Positions 9,026-17,279 of a stretch of 64,000 nt of DNA are shown one piece after another. The DNA comes from an uncultured Candidatus Melainabacteria bacterium. Its GTDB lineage: Bacteria; Cyanobacteriota; Vampirovibrionia; Gastranaerophilales; Gastranaerophilaceae. The position numbers and the translations under genes are program-made. How positions within the stretch are numbered: position 1 is the stretch's first letter; every line of letters starts with the position of its first letter. The stretch covers positions 1 to 64,000 of the forward strand of contig CAKUXD010000004.1 in assembly GCA_934699705.1 (NCBI GenBank), read 5' to 3'. Below the pieces are notes generated by a model that had not been told where the DNA came from, searched no databases, and was given only the letters and a program-made list of their open reading frames with translations.

Positions 9026-9418
9026 TTAAAATGGAATTTCGTCTTCACCTATTAACTCATCACCAATTTCAGATTCCGCAAATTTTACAATATCTTCATT
9101 AAAATCAGTTGCAGATGAAGAAGATTCACCCATTAATTCAATAGCGTTTGCATCAATTTCGAAAATTTTTCTCTCAACGCCATTTTCATTTTTTACATTA
9201 GCTGTTTCTAATCTACCTTCAACTAAAACTTTTGAGCCTTTAGATAGTTTTGAAACAACTTCGTCTAAAGAATTACGTTTAACAATTACTCTTATTAAAA
9301 GTTCTTCTTTATCGCCAATATTCAAAACAAACGCAGAAATAGGAACGTTATTAGAAGTAAAACGTTTTTCTGGATTTCTAAATAATTTTCCTGTTACAAC
9401 TGCTTTTGCTACTGTCAT
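9026..9418 (-). CDS. ssb: single-stranded DNA-binding protein
   Basis: The 130-aa protein has an N-terminal OB fold of about 105 residues (GKLFRNPEKRF...LVEGRLET) and an acidic C-terminal tip ending DEIPF, the conserved partner-binding tail of SSB. The OB domain is shorter than in E. coli SSB. It lies between rpsF and rpsR with a TAGGAT ribosome-binding site. Confidence 0.92.
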   Translation of the reverse strand: MTVAKAVVTGKLFRNPEKRFTSNNVPISAFVLNIGDKEELLIRVIVKRNSLDEVVSKLSKGSKVLVEGRLETANVKNENGVERKIFEIDANAIELMGESSSSATDFNEDIVKFAESEIGDELIGEDEIPF

Positions 9419-9428
9419 TTTTTAAATC

Positions 9429-9728
9429 CTATACTGATGCTTTTTCTGAAACTTCTAACATCATAGTTCTTAAAACATTATCATTTAATTTTAATGAACG
9501 TTTTAAATCAGCAACTTTGTCTGCTGGTAATGATAAAACAGTATTTACGAAGAAACCATCTCTTGTTTTTTGAATATCATAAGCTAGTTTTCTGCGACCC
9601 ATTTTATCTCTTGATTCAATTTTACCGCCCATTTCAGCAACTTCTGTATCAAATTTTTCAAGAGTTTTATCAATATCTTCTGTGTCTAAATTAGGTTTGT
9701 AAATTGCTAATAATTCGTATTTTTTCAT
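9429..9728 (-). CDS. rpsF: 30S ribosomal protein bS6
   Basis: The 99-aa protein begins MKKYELLAIYKPNL and contains the S6 signature MGRRKLAYDIQKTRDGFF. It is the first gene of the rpsF-ssb-rpsR operon, 10 bp before ssb, with a strong AAGGAG before its ATG. Confidence 0.95.
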   Translation of the reverse strand: MKKYELLAIYKPNLDTEDIDKTLEKFDTEVAEMGGKIESRDKMGRRKLAYDIQKTRDGFFVNTVLSLPADKVADLKRSLKLNDNVLRTMMLEVSEKASV

Positions 9729-9785
9729 TTTTTCTCCTTACATTCTAAAATAATCTATAAAAATATATTATCATAAACAAAAAAA

Positions 9786-10637
9786 TTACAATAAATATTC
9801 TGCAAAAAAACTATATTCGGCAGGACCTGTTAAAAATACATCTTCCCTCATATTTGCCGTAGAACCTTGCCACTCAACGTTTAAAGCCCCACCAGGCAGA
9901 TTAACTTTAACGTTACTGTCTGTTAAGTTATTTAAAATTGAAATTACAACTGATGCGCAAGCCCCTGTTCCACACGCTAAAGTTATACCACAACCGCGCT
10001 CCCAAACACACATATCAATTTCATTTCTTGATTTTATCTTCACAAATTCCACGTTTGTTTTTTCAGGAAATACTTCGTGTGTTTCAAATTGTGGCCCTAG
10101 TTTTTTTGCTAAATCCAAAATATCATCTTCTTCATCAACAAAAATCACACAATGCGGATTACCCATTGAAACTACATTTACAGAATAAAACTTACCACCT
10201 AAAATAAGTTTTTGATTTGTAGCTTTAGTCAGTTTACAAGGGATTTTTTCAGGAAATAAAATTGGTTGCCCCATATTAACCCTAACCAATCCATTTTCTT
10301 GGATTTGAGGCTTAATAATTCCAGCAAGCGTTTTTACTGCAATTTCATTTTTTTCTACAATTTTATTATCCTTAACATACTTTGCAAAACAACGCATGCC
10401 ATTTCCGCACATCTGAGCAGTTGAGCCGTCTGAATTATAGAAATACCAACTTACATCTGCATCATCAACATCAGTTTTTGGAATAATTAAACCATCTGCG
10501 CCAATTCCAAAATTTCTATCACAAACTTTTTTTGCAAAGTCTGCCATTTCCAAATTTGTTTTTTCATATTCTGCGTAATCAACGATTACAAAATCGTTTC
10601 CGCACCCTTGCATTTTTGTTACTTTTATCTTTTCCAT
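9786..10637 (-). CDS. dapF: diaminopimelate epimerase
   Basis: This converts LL- to meso-diaminopimelate for lysine and peptidoglycan. GNDFVIVD is near the N-terminus; the two catalytic cysteines lie in CGNGMRC and ACGTGAC; GNPHCV is in between. Length (283 aa) is normal. I use ATG 10637 rather than the TTG two codons upstream. A -10-like TAAAAT ends 6 nt before this ATG and no Shine-Dalgarno is visible, so this may be another leaderless gene. Confidence 0.93.
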   Translation of the reverse strand: MEKIKVTKMQGCGNDFVIVDYAEYEKTNLEMADFAKKVCDRNFGIGADGLIIPKTDVDDADVSWYFYNSDGSTAQMCGNGMRCFAKYVKDNKIVEKNEIAVKTLAGIIKPQIQENGLVRVNMGQPILFPEKIPCKLTKATNQKLILGGKFYSVNVVSMGNPHCVIFVDEEDDILDLAKKLGPQFETHEVFPEKTNVEFVKIKSRNEIDMCVWERGCGITLACGTGACASVVISILNNLTDSNVKVNLPGGALNVEWQGSTANMREDVFLTGPAEYSFFAEYLL

Positions 10638-10683
10638 AATCAAATTTTAACACAAATATGAACATGCCAATTTAAAATTTACA

Positions 10684-10714
10684 AAACAAAAAAAAAAGTA
10701 GCTTTTAGCTACTT
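10684..10714 (-). terminator. minus-strand intrinsic terminator with no gene behind it
   Basis: AAGTAGCT / AGCTACTT (10696-10714, 3-nt loop) is followed on the minus strand by a long T tract. All genes from 10955 to 14972 are on the plus strand, so the minus transcript ending here must be a small RNA from the 10.72-10.95 kb gap or antisense to the ppiC operon. Confidence 0.6.
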
Positions 10715-10722
10715 ATATACTT

Positions 10723-10754
10723 CATAATCTTGGGAGGAGATTTGGGGATAGTTG
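10723..10754 (+). repeat. copy 2 of the dispersed 29-32-nt intergenic element
   Basis: It carries the same blocks as 4368-4396: CATA, CTTGGGA, ATTTGGGG, ATAGTTG, with a GGAG insertion between the first two G-rich blocks. It sits beside an orphan terminator, as copy 1 does. The rest of the 317-bp gap before ppiC holds only the ppiC promoter. Confidence 0.5.
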
Positions 10755-10873
10755 TACATGCATGATAGCCCAACAATTTTTTTTTTGTTAGTTACATGCC
10801 AAAAACCGTAACAAAAGTTTACAAAAAGTTATTATTAAATTTCAAAACACAATCTATACTTGAATTTCAAAGG

Positions 10874-10902
10874 TTGTCAAGTTTCAAAATTACATTTATA
10901 GT
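10874..10902 (+). promoter_or_regulatory. sigma-70-type promoter of the ppiC operon
   Basis: TTGTCA (10874-10879), a 17-nt spacer and TATAGT (10897-10902) form a near-consensus promoter about 50 nt upstream of ppiC, which also has a good AAGGAG. Confidence 0.65.
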
Positions 10903-10954
10903 ATTTTCATTTTTTTGTTATAATAAATATATGTAAGATTAAGGAGAAAATAAT

Positions 10955-11239
10955 ATGCCAACACAAGTAAAAGCAAGCCACATTTTAGTTAGAACAGAAG
11001 ATGAAGCTAAAGAATTATACAATGAAATAAAAAATGGTAAAGATTTCGCACAAGCAGCTATGGAAAATTCTTCTTGCCCATCAGGTAGAAATGGCGGAGA
11101 TTTAGGATTTTTCCCAAAAGGCGTTATGGTAAAACCTTTTGAAGATGCAGCTTTTTCTTTAGAAAAAGGTGAATTATCACAACCAGTTCAAACTCAATTC
11201 GGCTGGCACTTAATTTTAGTAACAGACGTTGAAGAATAA
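10955..11239 (+). CDS. parvulin-type peptidyl-prolyl isomerase
   Basis: The 94-aa single-domain parvulin starts directly with the fold (VKASHILVRTEDEAK) and ends with FGWHLILVTD, the conserved rotamase signature. There is no signal peptide, so it acts in the cytoplasm like E. coli PpiC. AAGGAG precedes the ATG. The stop overlaps the ATG of the peptidase gene by one base (TAATG), so the two are translationally coupled. Confidence 0.9.
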   Translation: MPTQVKASHILVRTEDEAKELYNEIKNGKDFAQAAMENSSCPSGRNGGDLGFFPKGVMVKPFEDAAFSLEKGELSQPVQTQFGWHLILVTDVEE

Positions 11240-12813
11240 TGAATGAATACATCAAAAAAGCTCGTTTATTCATAGAAAAAGAAAAACTAGATTATTTATT
11301 GGTTAATTCCACAAATGAATTTTTGGTGGAATATAATGAGTTAGAAAGAAATTCACGATATTTTTTAACAGGTTTTTCTGGCTCTACTGGCGATGCTTTA
11401 GTAACTAAAGATAACGTTTTTCTTTTTGTTGACGGCAGATACCACTCTCAAGCAGATTTAGAAGTCAACCACGAAGATATAACTGTGGTTAAGCTACAAA
11501 TCGGCGATAAAGTTATTGATGAACTTGCTAAAAGAATGTCTGAAAATACCATTTTAGGTATATGTTCAAGAAAAAATTCTCAATTTAGATATAAAAATTT
11601 AGTAAAAACTTTTAGCAAAAAGAATATACTCGTAAAACTTTTTGATACAGACCCAATTGAAAAAGAACAAACCCTGCAACCCCAAAATTTAACCGAAATA
11701 CCGACAAAACTAACTGGCAAAACCTCTGCTGAAAAAATAAAAGAATTAAACCTGCAAGATGATGAAGCTATTTTAATCACAAATTTAGAAGAAATTTCTT
11801 ACATTTACAATTTAAGAAATTTCAATAAAACAAATTCTTGCTCAGTTGAAGGAAAAGCTCTATTTACAAAAGATAAAGACATTTTATTTAAAGATGAAAG
11901 GCTAAAAGACTTTGATAATTTCATTAAAAATTGCGAAATTAAAACAATTTATGTAGATGAAATGACAATTACAGCGCACGATTACGCACTTTTAGGCAAA
12001 AAAGCCAACAAAATTAAGCTAAATCCTGTTTCGATGTCAAAATGTATAAAAACCGATGCTGAAATCGAACATTATAAAGATGCTTTTTCAAGAACAGACA
12101 AAGCTCTGGCAGACACAGGAAAATTTATTGAAGAACACGACAACATTTCTGAATACGATATTAAACAAGAATTAGAAAATAATTTCAAAAAATATGGTGC
12201 AATTGGTCAATCCTTCACATCAATAGTAGCAAAAGATAAAAATTCCGCTTTAGCACATTATTCAAAATCATCAAAAGACGAAATAGTTAAAAATGGCTCA
12301 TTAATACTAATCGACTGTGGTGGCTACTATGAAGGCGGGCTTGCAACAGATATAACAAGAGTTTTTGTAAAAGGAGAACCTGACGACTTACAAAAAACAA
12401 TTTACACAACCGTATTAAGAGCATTTTTACGTGCATTTAACACAAAAGATTTTTCTTGTGGGTTTGATATAGATAATGTCGCACGAGAATTTTTAGCAAC
12501 AAATTCGCCTGATGGATTTGAATTTAATCATGGTCTTGGACATGGAATAGGCATTAGTGTTCACGAAAGCCCACCTAGATTAAGCACAGGAACTCCAGAC
12601 TCCTTAGTTGAACTGCAAGATAATATGTGTTTTACAATTGAACCAGGACTTTACAAACAAGGGTATTTCGGTGTAAGATTAGAGAACTCTTGCTATTTAA
12701 AAAATGGAATTATCAATTCCTTCGTAAAAATGCATTACGAAAAGAAGCTTATTGATTATTCTATGCTGGATAAACAAGAATTAAGCTGGCTTGAAGAATT
12801 TGAGGTAAAATAA
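11239..12813 (+). CDS. pepP: Xaa-Pro aminopeptidase, M24B family
   Basis: The 524-aa protein has two creatinase-like N-terminal domains and a C-terminal pita-bread peptidase. The metal ligands are visible: Asp in LIDCGGYY and in ATDITRVF, His in the HGLGHGIG stretch, Glu in TIEPGLY and in GVRLENS. It removes N-terminal residues preceding proline. The middle gene of ppiC-pepP-spoU, it is coupled at both ends by TAATG overlaps. Confidence 0.88.
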   Translation: MNEYIKKARLFIEKEKLDYLLVNSTNEFLVEYNELERNSRYFLTGFSGSTGDALVTKDNVFLFVDGRYHSQADLEVNHEDITVVKLQIGDKVIDELAKRMSENTILGICSRKNSQFRYKNLVKTFSKKNILVKLFDTDPIEKEQTLQPQNLTEIPTKLTGKTSAEKIKELNLQDDEAILITNLEEISYIYNLRNFNKTNSCSVEGKALFTKDKDILFKDERLKDFDNFIKNCEIKTIYVDEMTITAHDYALLGKKANKIKLNPVSMSKCIKTDAEIEHYKDAFSRTDKALADTGKFIEEHDNISEYDIKQELENNFKKYGAIGQSFTSIVAKDKNSALAHYSKSSKDEIVKNGSLILIDCGGYYEGGLATDITRVFVKGEPDDLQKTIYTTVLRAFLRAFNTKDFSCGFDIDNVAREFLATNSPDGFEFNHGLGHGIGISVHESPPRLSTGTPDSLVELQDNMCFTIEPGLYKQGYFGVRLENSCYLKNGIINSFVKMHYEKKLIDYSMLDKQELSWLEEFEVK

Positions 12814-13568
12814 TGGAAATAACGAGCATAAACAACGATACAATCAAAGAAATAACCAAACTTCATCAAAAAAAATATAGAGATGAATCTAAATTATTCT
12901 TACTTGAAGGATTAAAAGCCATAGAAGAAGCATTTAATGCTGATATTGAGATAAAACAAATTTATGTATTAAAAGAAAAAGCTTTTCACTATGACTTTTT
13001 GGAAGAAAAAATCACTTACGTAACAGAAGCCGTTTTGAAAAAGATTTCAACAACAGACTCAACTCCAGATGCAGTCGCGGTTGGGGTACAAAAAGAATTT
13101 GATATTAATTTATTAAACAATGCAAAAAGAGTTGCTTTATTTGAAAATATCAAGGACTTAGGTAATTTAGGCACAATTTTGAGAACAGCAACAGCCTTTG
13201 CTTTAGACGCAATAATTTTATATGGCAACACAGTTGATTTGTATAACCCAAAATGCGTAAGAGCCTCAGTTGGAAATTTATGGAAAATTCCAGTATTTCA
13301 AATTAAAGATTTCACTATTTTACAAAAATACTTTAAAGATTTTACAAGAATTGCTACAATTCCAAAATCAACTGATAGCGTATTTTTAAAAGATTTTCAC
13401 ACTCAAGAAAAAACTCTTGTAATGTTTGGCGCAGAATCCGATGGACTAAGCCAAGAATTAATAACTTTCTCAACAGACAAAGTTACCATTGAAATGGATA
13501 ACAGAGTTGAATCACTTAATTTAAGCATGTCTGCGGGCATTATTTTTTATAAGTTATTTTTGTTATAG
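12813..13568 (+). CDS. TrmH/SpoU-family RNA 2'-O-ribose methyltransferase
   Basis: The 251-aa protein has an N-terminal L30e-like substrate-binding region and a C-terminal SPOUT domain. Motif I is ENIKDLGNLGTILRTA, motif II is VMFGAESDGLS, and motif III is VESLNLSMSAGIIFY. It resembles RlmB/TrmH enzymes acting on 23S rRNA or tRNA; the target nucleotide is not deducible. Last gene of the operon; its stop is 9 bp before dnaA. Confidence 0.85.
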   Translation: MEITSINNDTIKEITKLHQKKYRDESKLFLLEGLKAIEEAFNADIEIKQIYVLKEKAFHYDFLEEKITYVTEAVLKKISTTDSTPDAVAVGVQKEFDINLLNNAKRVALFENIKDLGNLGTILRTATAFALDAIILYGNTVDLYNPKCVRASVGNLWKIPVFQIKDFTILQKYFKDFTRIATIPKSTDSVFLKDFHTQEKTLVMFGAESDGLSQELITFSTDKVTIEMDNRVESLNLSMSAGIIFYKLFLL

Positions 13569-13569
13569 A
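13561..13569 (+). promoter_or_regulatory. candidate extended -10 of dnaA
   Basis: TG-T-TATAGA (TG at 13561-13562, -10 at 13564-13569) overlaps the end of the methyltransferase gene and lies 8 nt before the dnaA ATG. There is no Shine-Dalgarno, so dnaA may start on a leaderless message as well as by read-through. Confidence 0.4.
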
Positions 13570-13577
13570 ATATTTAT

Positions 13578-14972
13578 ATGAACACTAGCGAAGTTAAAAA
13601 TATTTGGGAAAGTGTTAAAAAAGAACTTCAACGCACAATTCCAGAGCATATATTTGTTTGGATTAGTCATTTAGAGGCTATTTCTTACGAAGGAAATCAA
13701 TTTACGTTGGTTTCTGGGGAATCTTTCGGAATTGACCACTTAAAACGAACTCAGTATAAAAATATTACTGAGGCTTTTAATAAAATCCTGCAAAAAGAAA
13801 TAATCGTTAATTTAGAATACGACGAAAATTTAGCTAAACAAATAAAAAAAGAAAAACAAAAACTTGAAAAAAAATTAAAAAAAGAACAAGAAGAACAAGA
13901 AGAACATAAAAAATCAATTGAAAACTTATCTTACGTAAAATCAATGAATATCAACTTGAGATATAGATTTGATAACTTCGTCGTTGATAAAAATAATAAA
14001 ATGGCAAAAGCTGCAGCAGAAAAAGTTGCTCAAAATCCAACAGCTTTATATAACCCTCTTTATATTCAAGGAGCTTCTGGATTAGGCAAAACACACTTAA
14101 TGCAAGCAATTGGGCATTACGTTACAATGAAGGGCAACTTAAAAGTTCAATGCATAAAAACAGAGGATTTTATTAATGATTACGTAAATTCCACCGCGTT
14201 TGTTCCAAACAAAAATACAACCTCTGCAATGAATAAATTTCGTAATAAATACAGAAATGTCGATATTTTACTAATTGATGACATTCAATTTATCGAAAAT
14301 AAAAAGAAATGTATTGATGAAATGTTTAATACATTTGATACTTTATATAACGCAAATAAACAAATAGTTTTAACTTCAGATAAATTACCAAAAGATTTAC
14401 CAGAAATTCCAGTAAGATTAAGAACTCGCTTTGAACAAGGTCTTATTGTTGAAATTCTTCCTCCAGAATTTGAAACAAGAGTAAAAATTTTAGAAAATCT
14501 TGCGACAGAAAAAGGGTTGTCTAATATTCCAAAAGAAGTATTTGAATATATTGCAAAATATTATAAAGACAATGTTCGCGAGTTGGAAGGCGCTTTTACA
14601 AAGGTTAACGCTTTTTCTGATATCGAAGAAACACCCATTACACTAGAATTTGCTCAAAAAGTTCTTAAATGTGAAGAATGCATAAATAAACCAAATGTTT
14701 TGAAAATAATAGACATAGTTGCCGATTTTTATGACATTTCAACAGACGAAATAAAAAGCACAGCAAGAGTCCAAAATATTTCAAATGCGCGCGCTATTGT
14801 TTGCTATATAGCAAGAGAAAAACTTCAATATAGCTACGAAAGTATTGCAAATGATTTAAACAAAAAACACCAAACAGTTATGTATGCGTCTGAAAAAATT
14901 AAAAAAACGATTAAAACAGATAAACAACTTGAAAAAGATATTAAAAAGATTTTAAAACAATTAGGATTATAA
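13578..14972 (+). CDS. dnaA: chromosomal replication initiator DnaA (divergent recognition helix)
   Basis: The 464-aa protein has the four DnaA domains: domain I (1-85), a Lys/Glu-rich linker (about 90-112), the AAA+ domain with Walker A GASGLGKTH (165-173) and Walker B LIDDIQF (about 232), and the C-terminal HTH (about 404-440). The DnaA signature normally read as DHTTV is KHQTV here, so two base-contact positions differ. dnaN is not adjacent and there is no DnaA-box cluster nearby. I favour the genuine initiator over a paralogue because domain I and the full length are kept. Confidence 0.87.
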   Translation: MNTSEVKNIWESVKKELQRTIPEHIFVWISHLEAISYEGNQFTLVSGESFGIDHLKRTQYKNITEAFNKILQKEIIVNLEYDENLAKQIKKEKQKLEKKLKKEQEEQEEHKKSIENLSYVKSMNINLRYRFDNFVVDKNNKMAKAAAEKVAQNPTALYNPLYIQGASGLGKTHLMQAIGHYVTMKGNLKVQCIKTEDFINDYVNSTAFVPNKNTTSAMNKFRNKYRNVDILLIDDIQFIENKKKCIDEMFNTFDTLYNANKQIVLTSDKLPKDLPEIPVRLRTRFEQGLIVEILPPEFETRVKILENLATEKGLSNIPKEVFEYIAKYYKDNVRELEGAFTKVNAFSDIEETPITLEFAQKVLKCEECINKPNVLKIIDIVADFYDISTDEIKSTARVQNISNARAIVCYIAREKLQYSYESIANDLNKKHQTVMYASEKIKKTIKTDKQLEKDIKKILKQLGL

Positions 14973-14985
14973 TTTTTAAAAACAA

Positions 14986-15018
14986 AAGTCGGCGGTTCGC
15001 AAAGCGAACCGCCGACTT
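14986..15018 (-). terminator. GC-rich terminator between dnaA and ycf23
   Basis: A 15-bp perfect stem (AAGTCGGCGGTTCGC, AAA loop) stands out in AT-rich DNA. The T-rich side is on the minus strand, so it mainly ends ycf23, but it may also slow the dnaA transcript. Confidence 0.75.
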
Positions 15019-15049
15019 AATAATATCTCTATTATCTTAAATTAAGAAA

Positions 15050-15877
15050 CTATATTAAAGAAGTTTCTACAATTGAAGATGAAATATTTTGATTTTTCAA
15101 AGCAGAAATCATAATACTGTTTCTGTTAGAAATTTCAATTAAGTTGCTAATTACAGCTAACATAGAGATTTTTGATTCTAATCTATTAATGCAAGAACCA
15201 CAACCGATAGCACTAGCACCTGCTGCATAAGCAAATTGAGCAGTTGTTGTATTAATATTAGAAGCTGTCATAATTGGTAATTCAACGTTTTTATATAATT
15301 CTAATGTGTTAGAAATTGTTAATTCAGCTCTGTTAAGCCATGCTCTTGCACCTTCGTAGTTGTTAACTTGAGATACATAACCTTCTGTTTGAATTAAATC
15401 AATGTTCAATAATTCTAATTCTCTAGCTAATGAAATTTGTTCAGAAATAGCTAATGAACCAGGAATTGTTACTGAGAATAAGATTTCATTTCTTTTTTCT
15501 GAGCTAATTAATGATAATGTTTCTTTAACAAGTGAAATAACTTGTGTTGAAGACATTGTTAAACCTTCGCTATATAATGCATCAAAGTTACCTAATTCAA
15601 TAGCATCTACATTATATTCATTAACTGCCATAGCTAAATCTACTGGATTAATAGATGAAGCAAATAATACGATATCAGAATTTGCTTCTGAAATTAAATT
15701 AGTAGCTAATGATAAAATTTCTCTATTAGCAGCAACATCAACAGCTGTAGCTTTTGCTTCAATAGCTGAAGAAATAACCATTTCAGCTTTTTCAACATTT
15801 AAGTTATTAATACCAGAAATAACTTTTAATGCTCTTTTTTCATTTAAAGCTTGTTTGAATAATTCAATACGTCTCAT
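15050..15877 (-). CDS. ycf23: Ycf23 family protein (DUF561)
   Basis: The 275-aa protein has the Ycf23 layout: LKVISGINNLN at the start, then a TIM-barrel-like series (AVDVAANREI, AIELGNFDALY, LFSVTIPGSL, DLIQTEGYVS, IMTASNINTTT, GASAIGCGSCI). Ycf23 is known from cyanobacteria and plastids, has no settled biochemical role, and resembles phosphate-binding barrel proteins. Its presence here without photosynthesis genes is a lineage marker. It has its own terminator and a run of AGGAAAG before the ATG. Confidence 0.85.
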   Translation of the reverse strand: MRRIELFKQALNEKRALKVISGINNLNVEKAEMVISSAIEAKATAVDVAANREILSLATNLISEANSDIVLFASSINPVDLAMAVNEYNVDAIELGNFDALYSEGLTMSSTQVISLVKETLSLISSEKRNEILFSVTIPGSLAISEQISLARELELLNIDLIQTEGYVSQVNNYEGARAWLNRAELTISNTLELYKNVELPIMTASNINTTTAQFAYAAGASAIGCGSCINRLESKISMLAVISNLIEISNRNSIMISALKNQNISSSIVETSLI

Positions 15878-16047
15878 TTTTCTTTCCTTTCCTTACAATT
15901 ATTTATCAAACCTACGTATAGTATCAATCATATTATAAATTAAAGGTTTAATGCTTGCAATAATAATGCTATTAAATTGTTACATTGGTAGTAGATTAAT
16001 ATCTAACATGCGTTTAAAATACACTTATTAAGGGGGTTTTCAGGTTT

Positions 16048-16695
16048 ATGTATAAAAAGCTTATTATTACAATTTGTTGCGTATTTGTTACAAATGTCGC
16101 AGTTTTTGCTTATGATAACGAAGAAAGCATGTACATAAATGTATATGAAAAACTTAATCCTGCAATTGTTTCAATTGACGCAGAACTACCTATTGGCGTA
16201 TCTAGCGGTACTGGGTGCATTATTGATAAGAACGGAATTATTTTAACAAGTTCGCATGTTATTGCGGATAGTAAAAAGATAGATGTTACGCTACATAACG
16301 GGCATGTCTATAAAGCAAAAATTTTAACAACCGGAAAAACAGATATTGCACTTATCTCGATACAAACGAAAGAAGCTTTAAACACAATATCTTTGGGTGA
16401 TTCAGAAAAAATAAAGGTAGGTCAAAAAGTTTTAGCAATTGGAAATCCTTTTGGATTTAATGGCACTTTAACACAAGGAATTATTTCCAGAATTGATTAT
16501 GCAAAGGACAAAATTCAAACAGATGCGGCAATTAACCCAGGAAATTCTGGCGGGCCTTTAATTACCACAACAGGAGAGGTTGTCGGGATAAATCAATCTA
16601 TTTATAATCCAGACAACAATATTTCAAACATAGGGATAGGGTTTGCAATTCCAATAAACACAGTTAAGGAAATGCTAAAAAAAGCGGACAAATAA
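16048..16695 (+). CDS. secreted trypsin-like serine protease (HtrA-type, no PDZ)
   Basis: The 215-aa protein has a signal peptide (hydrophobic 4-20) and a complete HtrA-type triad: His70 in SSHVI, Asp99 in KTDIAL, Ser167 in PGNSGGPL. It ends right after the protease domain; the PDZ domains of DegP/DegS are missing, and so is their usual regulation. AAGGGGG precedes the ATG. It converges, 36 bp apart, on the ETAG-repeat protein gene. A periplasmic or surface protease is expected; the substrate is unknown. Confidence 0.85.
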   Translation: MYKKLIITICCVFVTNVAVFAYDNEESMYINVYEKLNPAIVSIDAELPIGVSSGTGCIIDKNGIILTSSHVIADSKKIDVTLHNGHVYKAKILTTGKTDIALISIQTKEALNTISLGDSEKIKVGQKVLAIGNPFGFNGTLTQGIISRIDYAKDKIQTDAAINPGNSGGPLITTTGEVVGINQSIYNPDNNISNIGIGFAIPINTVKEMLKKADK

Positions 16696-16707
16696 TTGTC
16701 CGCTTTT
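16681..16707 (+). terminator. terminator of the protease gene
   Basis: AAAGCGGACAA / TTGTCCGCTTT with an ATAA loop contains the protease stop codon and runs into a T/A-rich tail. It also faces the convergent ETAG gene. Confidence 0.7.
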
Positions 16708-16731
16708 AAAATTTTATTTAGTTCTTTAAAA

Positions 16732-17112
16732 CTAGCAAACAAAACCGCTATCAAAAGAACCAAACGAAGAACCACAATCGCCAGAAGCAACTGAACCAGC
16801 AGTTTCACAAGCAATAGAGCCAGCTGTTTCAATACCGTCAAAAGCAATAGAACCAGCAGTTTCACAAGCGATAGAGCCAGCTGTTTCAGGAACTGAAGCA
16901 AATTGACTATAATCAATTTGTGGAGCAAAAGGATTGCTTGATTCAAACGAATCAATTCCAGAACCTTGAGCCATTGCTATTGTGCCAGCTGTTTCAGTAG
17001 CAATTGTACCTGCAGTTTCAACATTATTGTTAGAAGCAATAATACCAGCAGTTTCTGTACTTCTTGATTGAGTATTTGTATTAAATAAATTTGAATTAAA
17101 ACCTAAAGCCAT
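16732..17112 (-). CDS. ETAG-repeat small protein, unknown function
   Basis: This Ser/Ala/Gly-rich protein contains seven copies of ETAG-[STI]-[IV]-A. Six are arranged as three close pairs, joined by a linker containing NPFAPQIDYSQF. The first ~20 residues (MALGFNSNLFNTN...) are Asn-rich and repeat-free; the C-terminus is SGDCGSSFGSFDSGFVC. I choose the start at 17112 because a GGGGTGA lies about 6 nt before it; the upstream in-frame ATG at 17145 has none. There is no signal peptide or transmembrane segment. I recognise no family. A repeat adhesin or matrix-like peptide, or a multi-core peptide precursor, are possibilities only. Confidence 0.6.
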   Translation of the reverse strand: MALGFNSNLFNTNTQSRSTETAGIIASNNNVETAGTIATETAGTIAMAQGSGIDSFESSNPFAPQIDYSQFASVPETAGSIACETAGSIAFDGIETAGSIACETAGSVASGDCGSSFGSFDSGFVC

Positions 17113-17144
17113 AATATCACCCCGATTTAACCTCGTGAATCTCA

Positions 17145-17160
17145 CTTACACTAATATAAA
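17145..17160 (-). promoter_or_regulatory. 16-nt upstream element shared with the 54-aa gene
   Basis: On the minus strand this reads TTTATATTAGTGTAAG, 32 nt before the ETAG start codon. The identical 16-mer occurs at 31399-31414 before another orphan small gene. It contains a -10-like TATATT but no good -35 lies 17 nt upstream, so an activator or alternative sigma factor may be used. Confidence 0.55.
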
Positions 17161-17279
17161 AACATAAAAGAAGTTGTGATTTCAAATATTACAAAAATCG
17201 TTACATTTGTTAATAATTGAATAAATAATAAGTTGTGAATTTATTAATGAAAATAACAAACTTATCAACTCACGGCCCG

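Noticed and set aside
10752..10811. Tiny TTG-start ORF after the dispersed element at 10723-10754
   Set aside because: The equivalent frame after copy 1 encodes an unrelated peptide, so the element is not a conserved peptide leader.
16602..16955. Leucine-rich 117-aa reading frame on the minus strand over the protease/ETAG junction
   Set aside because: It is the shifted frame of the ETAG repeats and the protease 3' end; the low-complexity Leu/Val pattern is created by the repeated DNA, and it has no ribosome-binding site.
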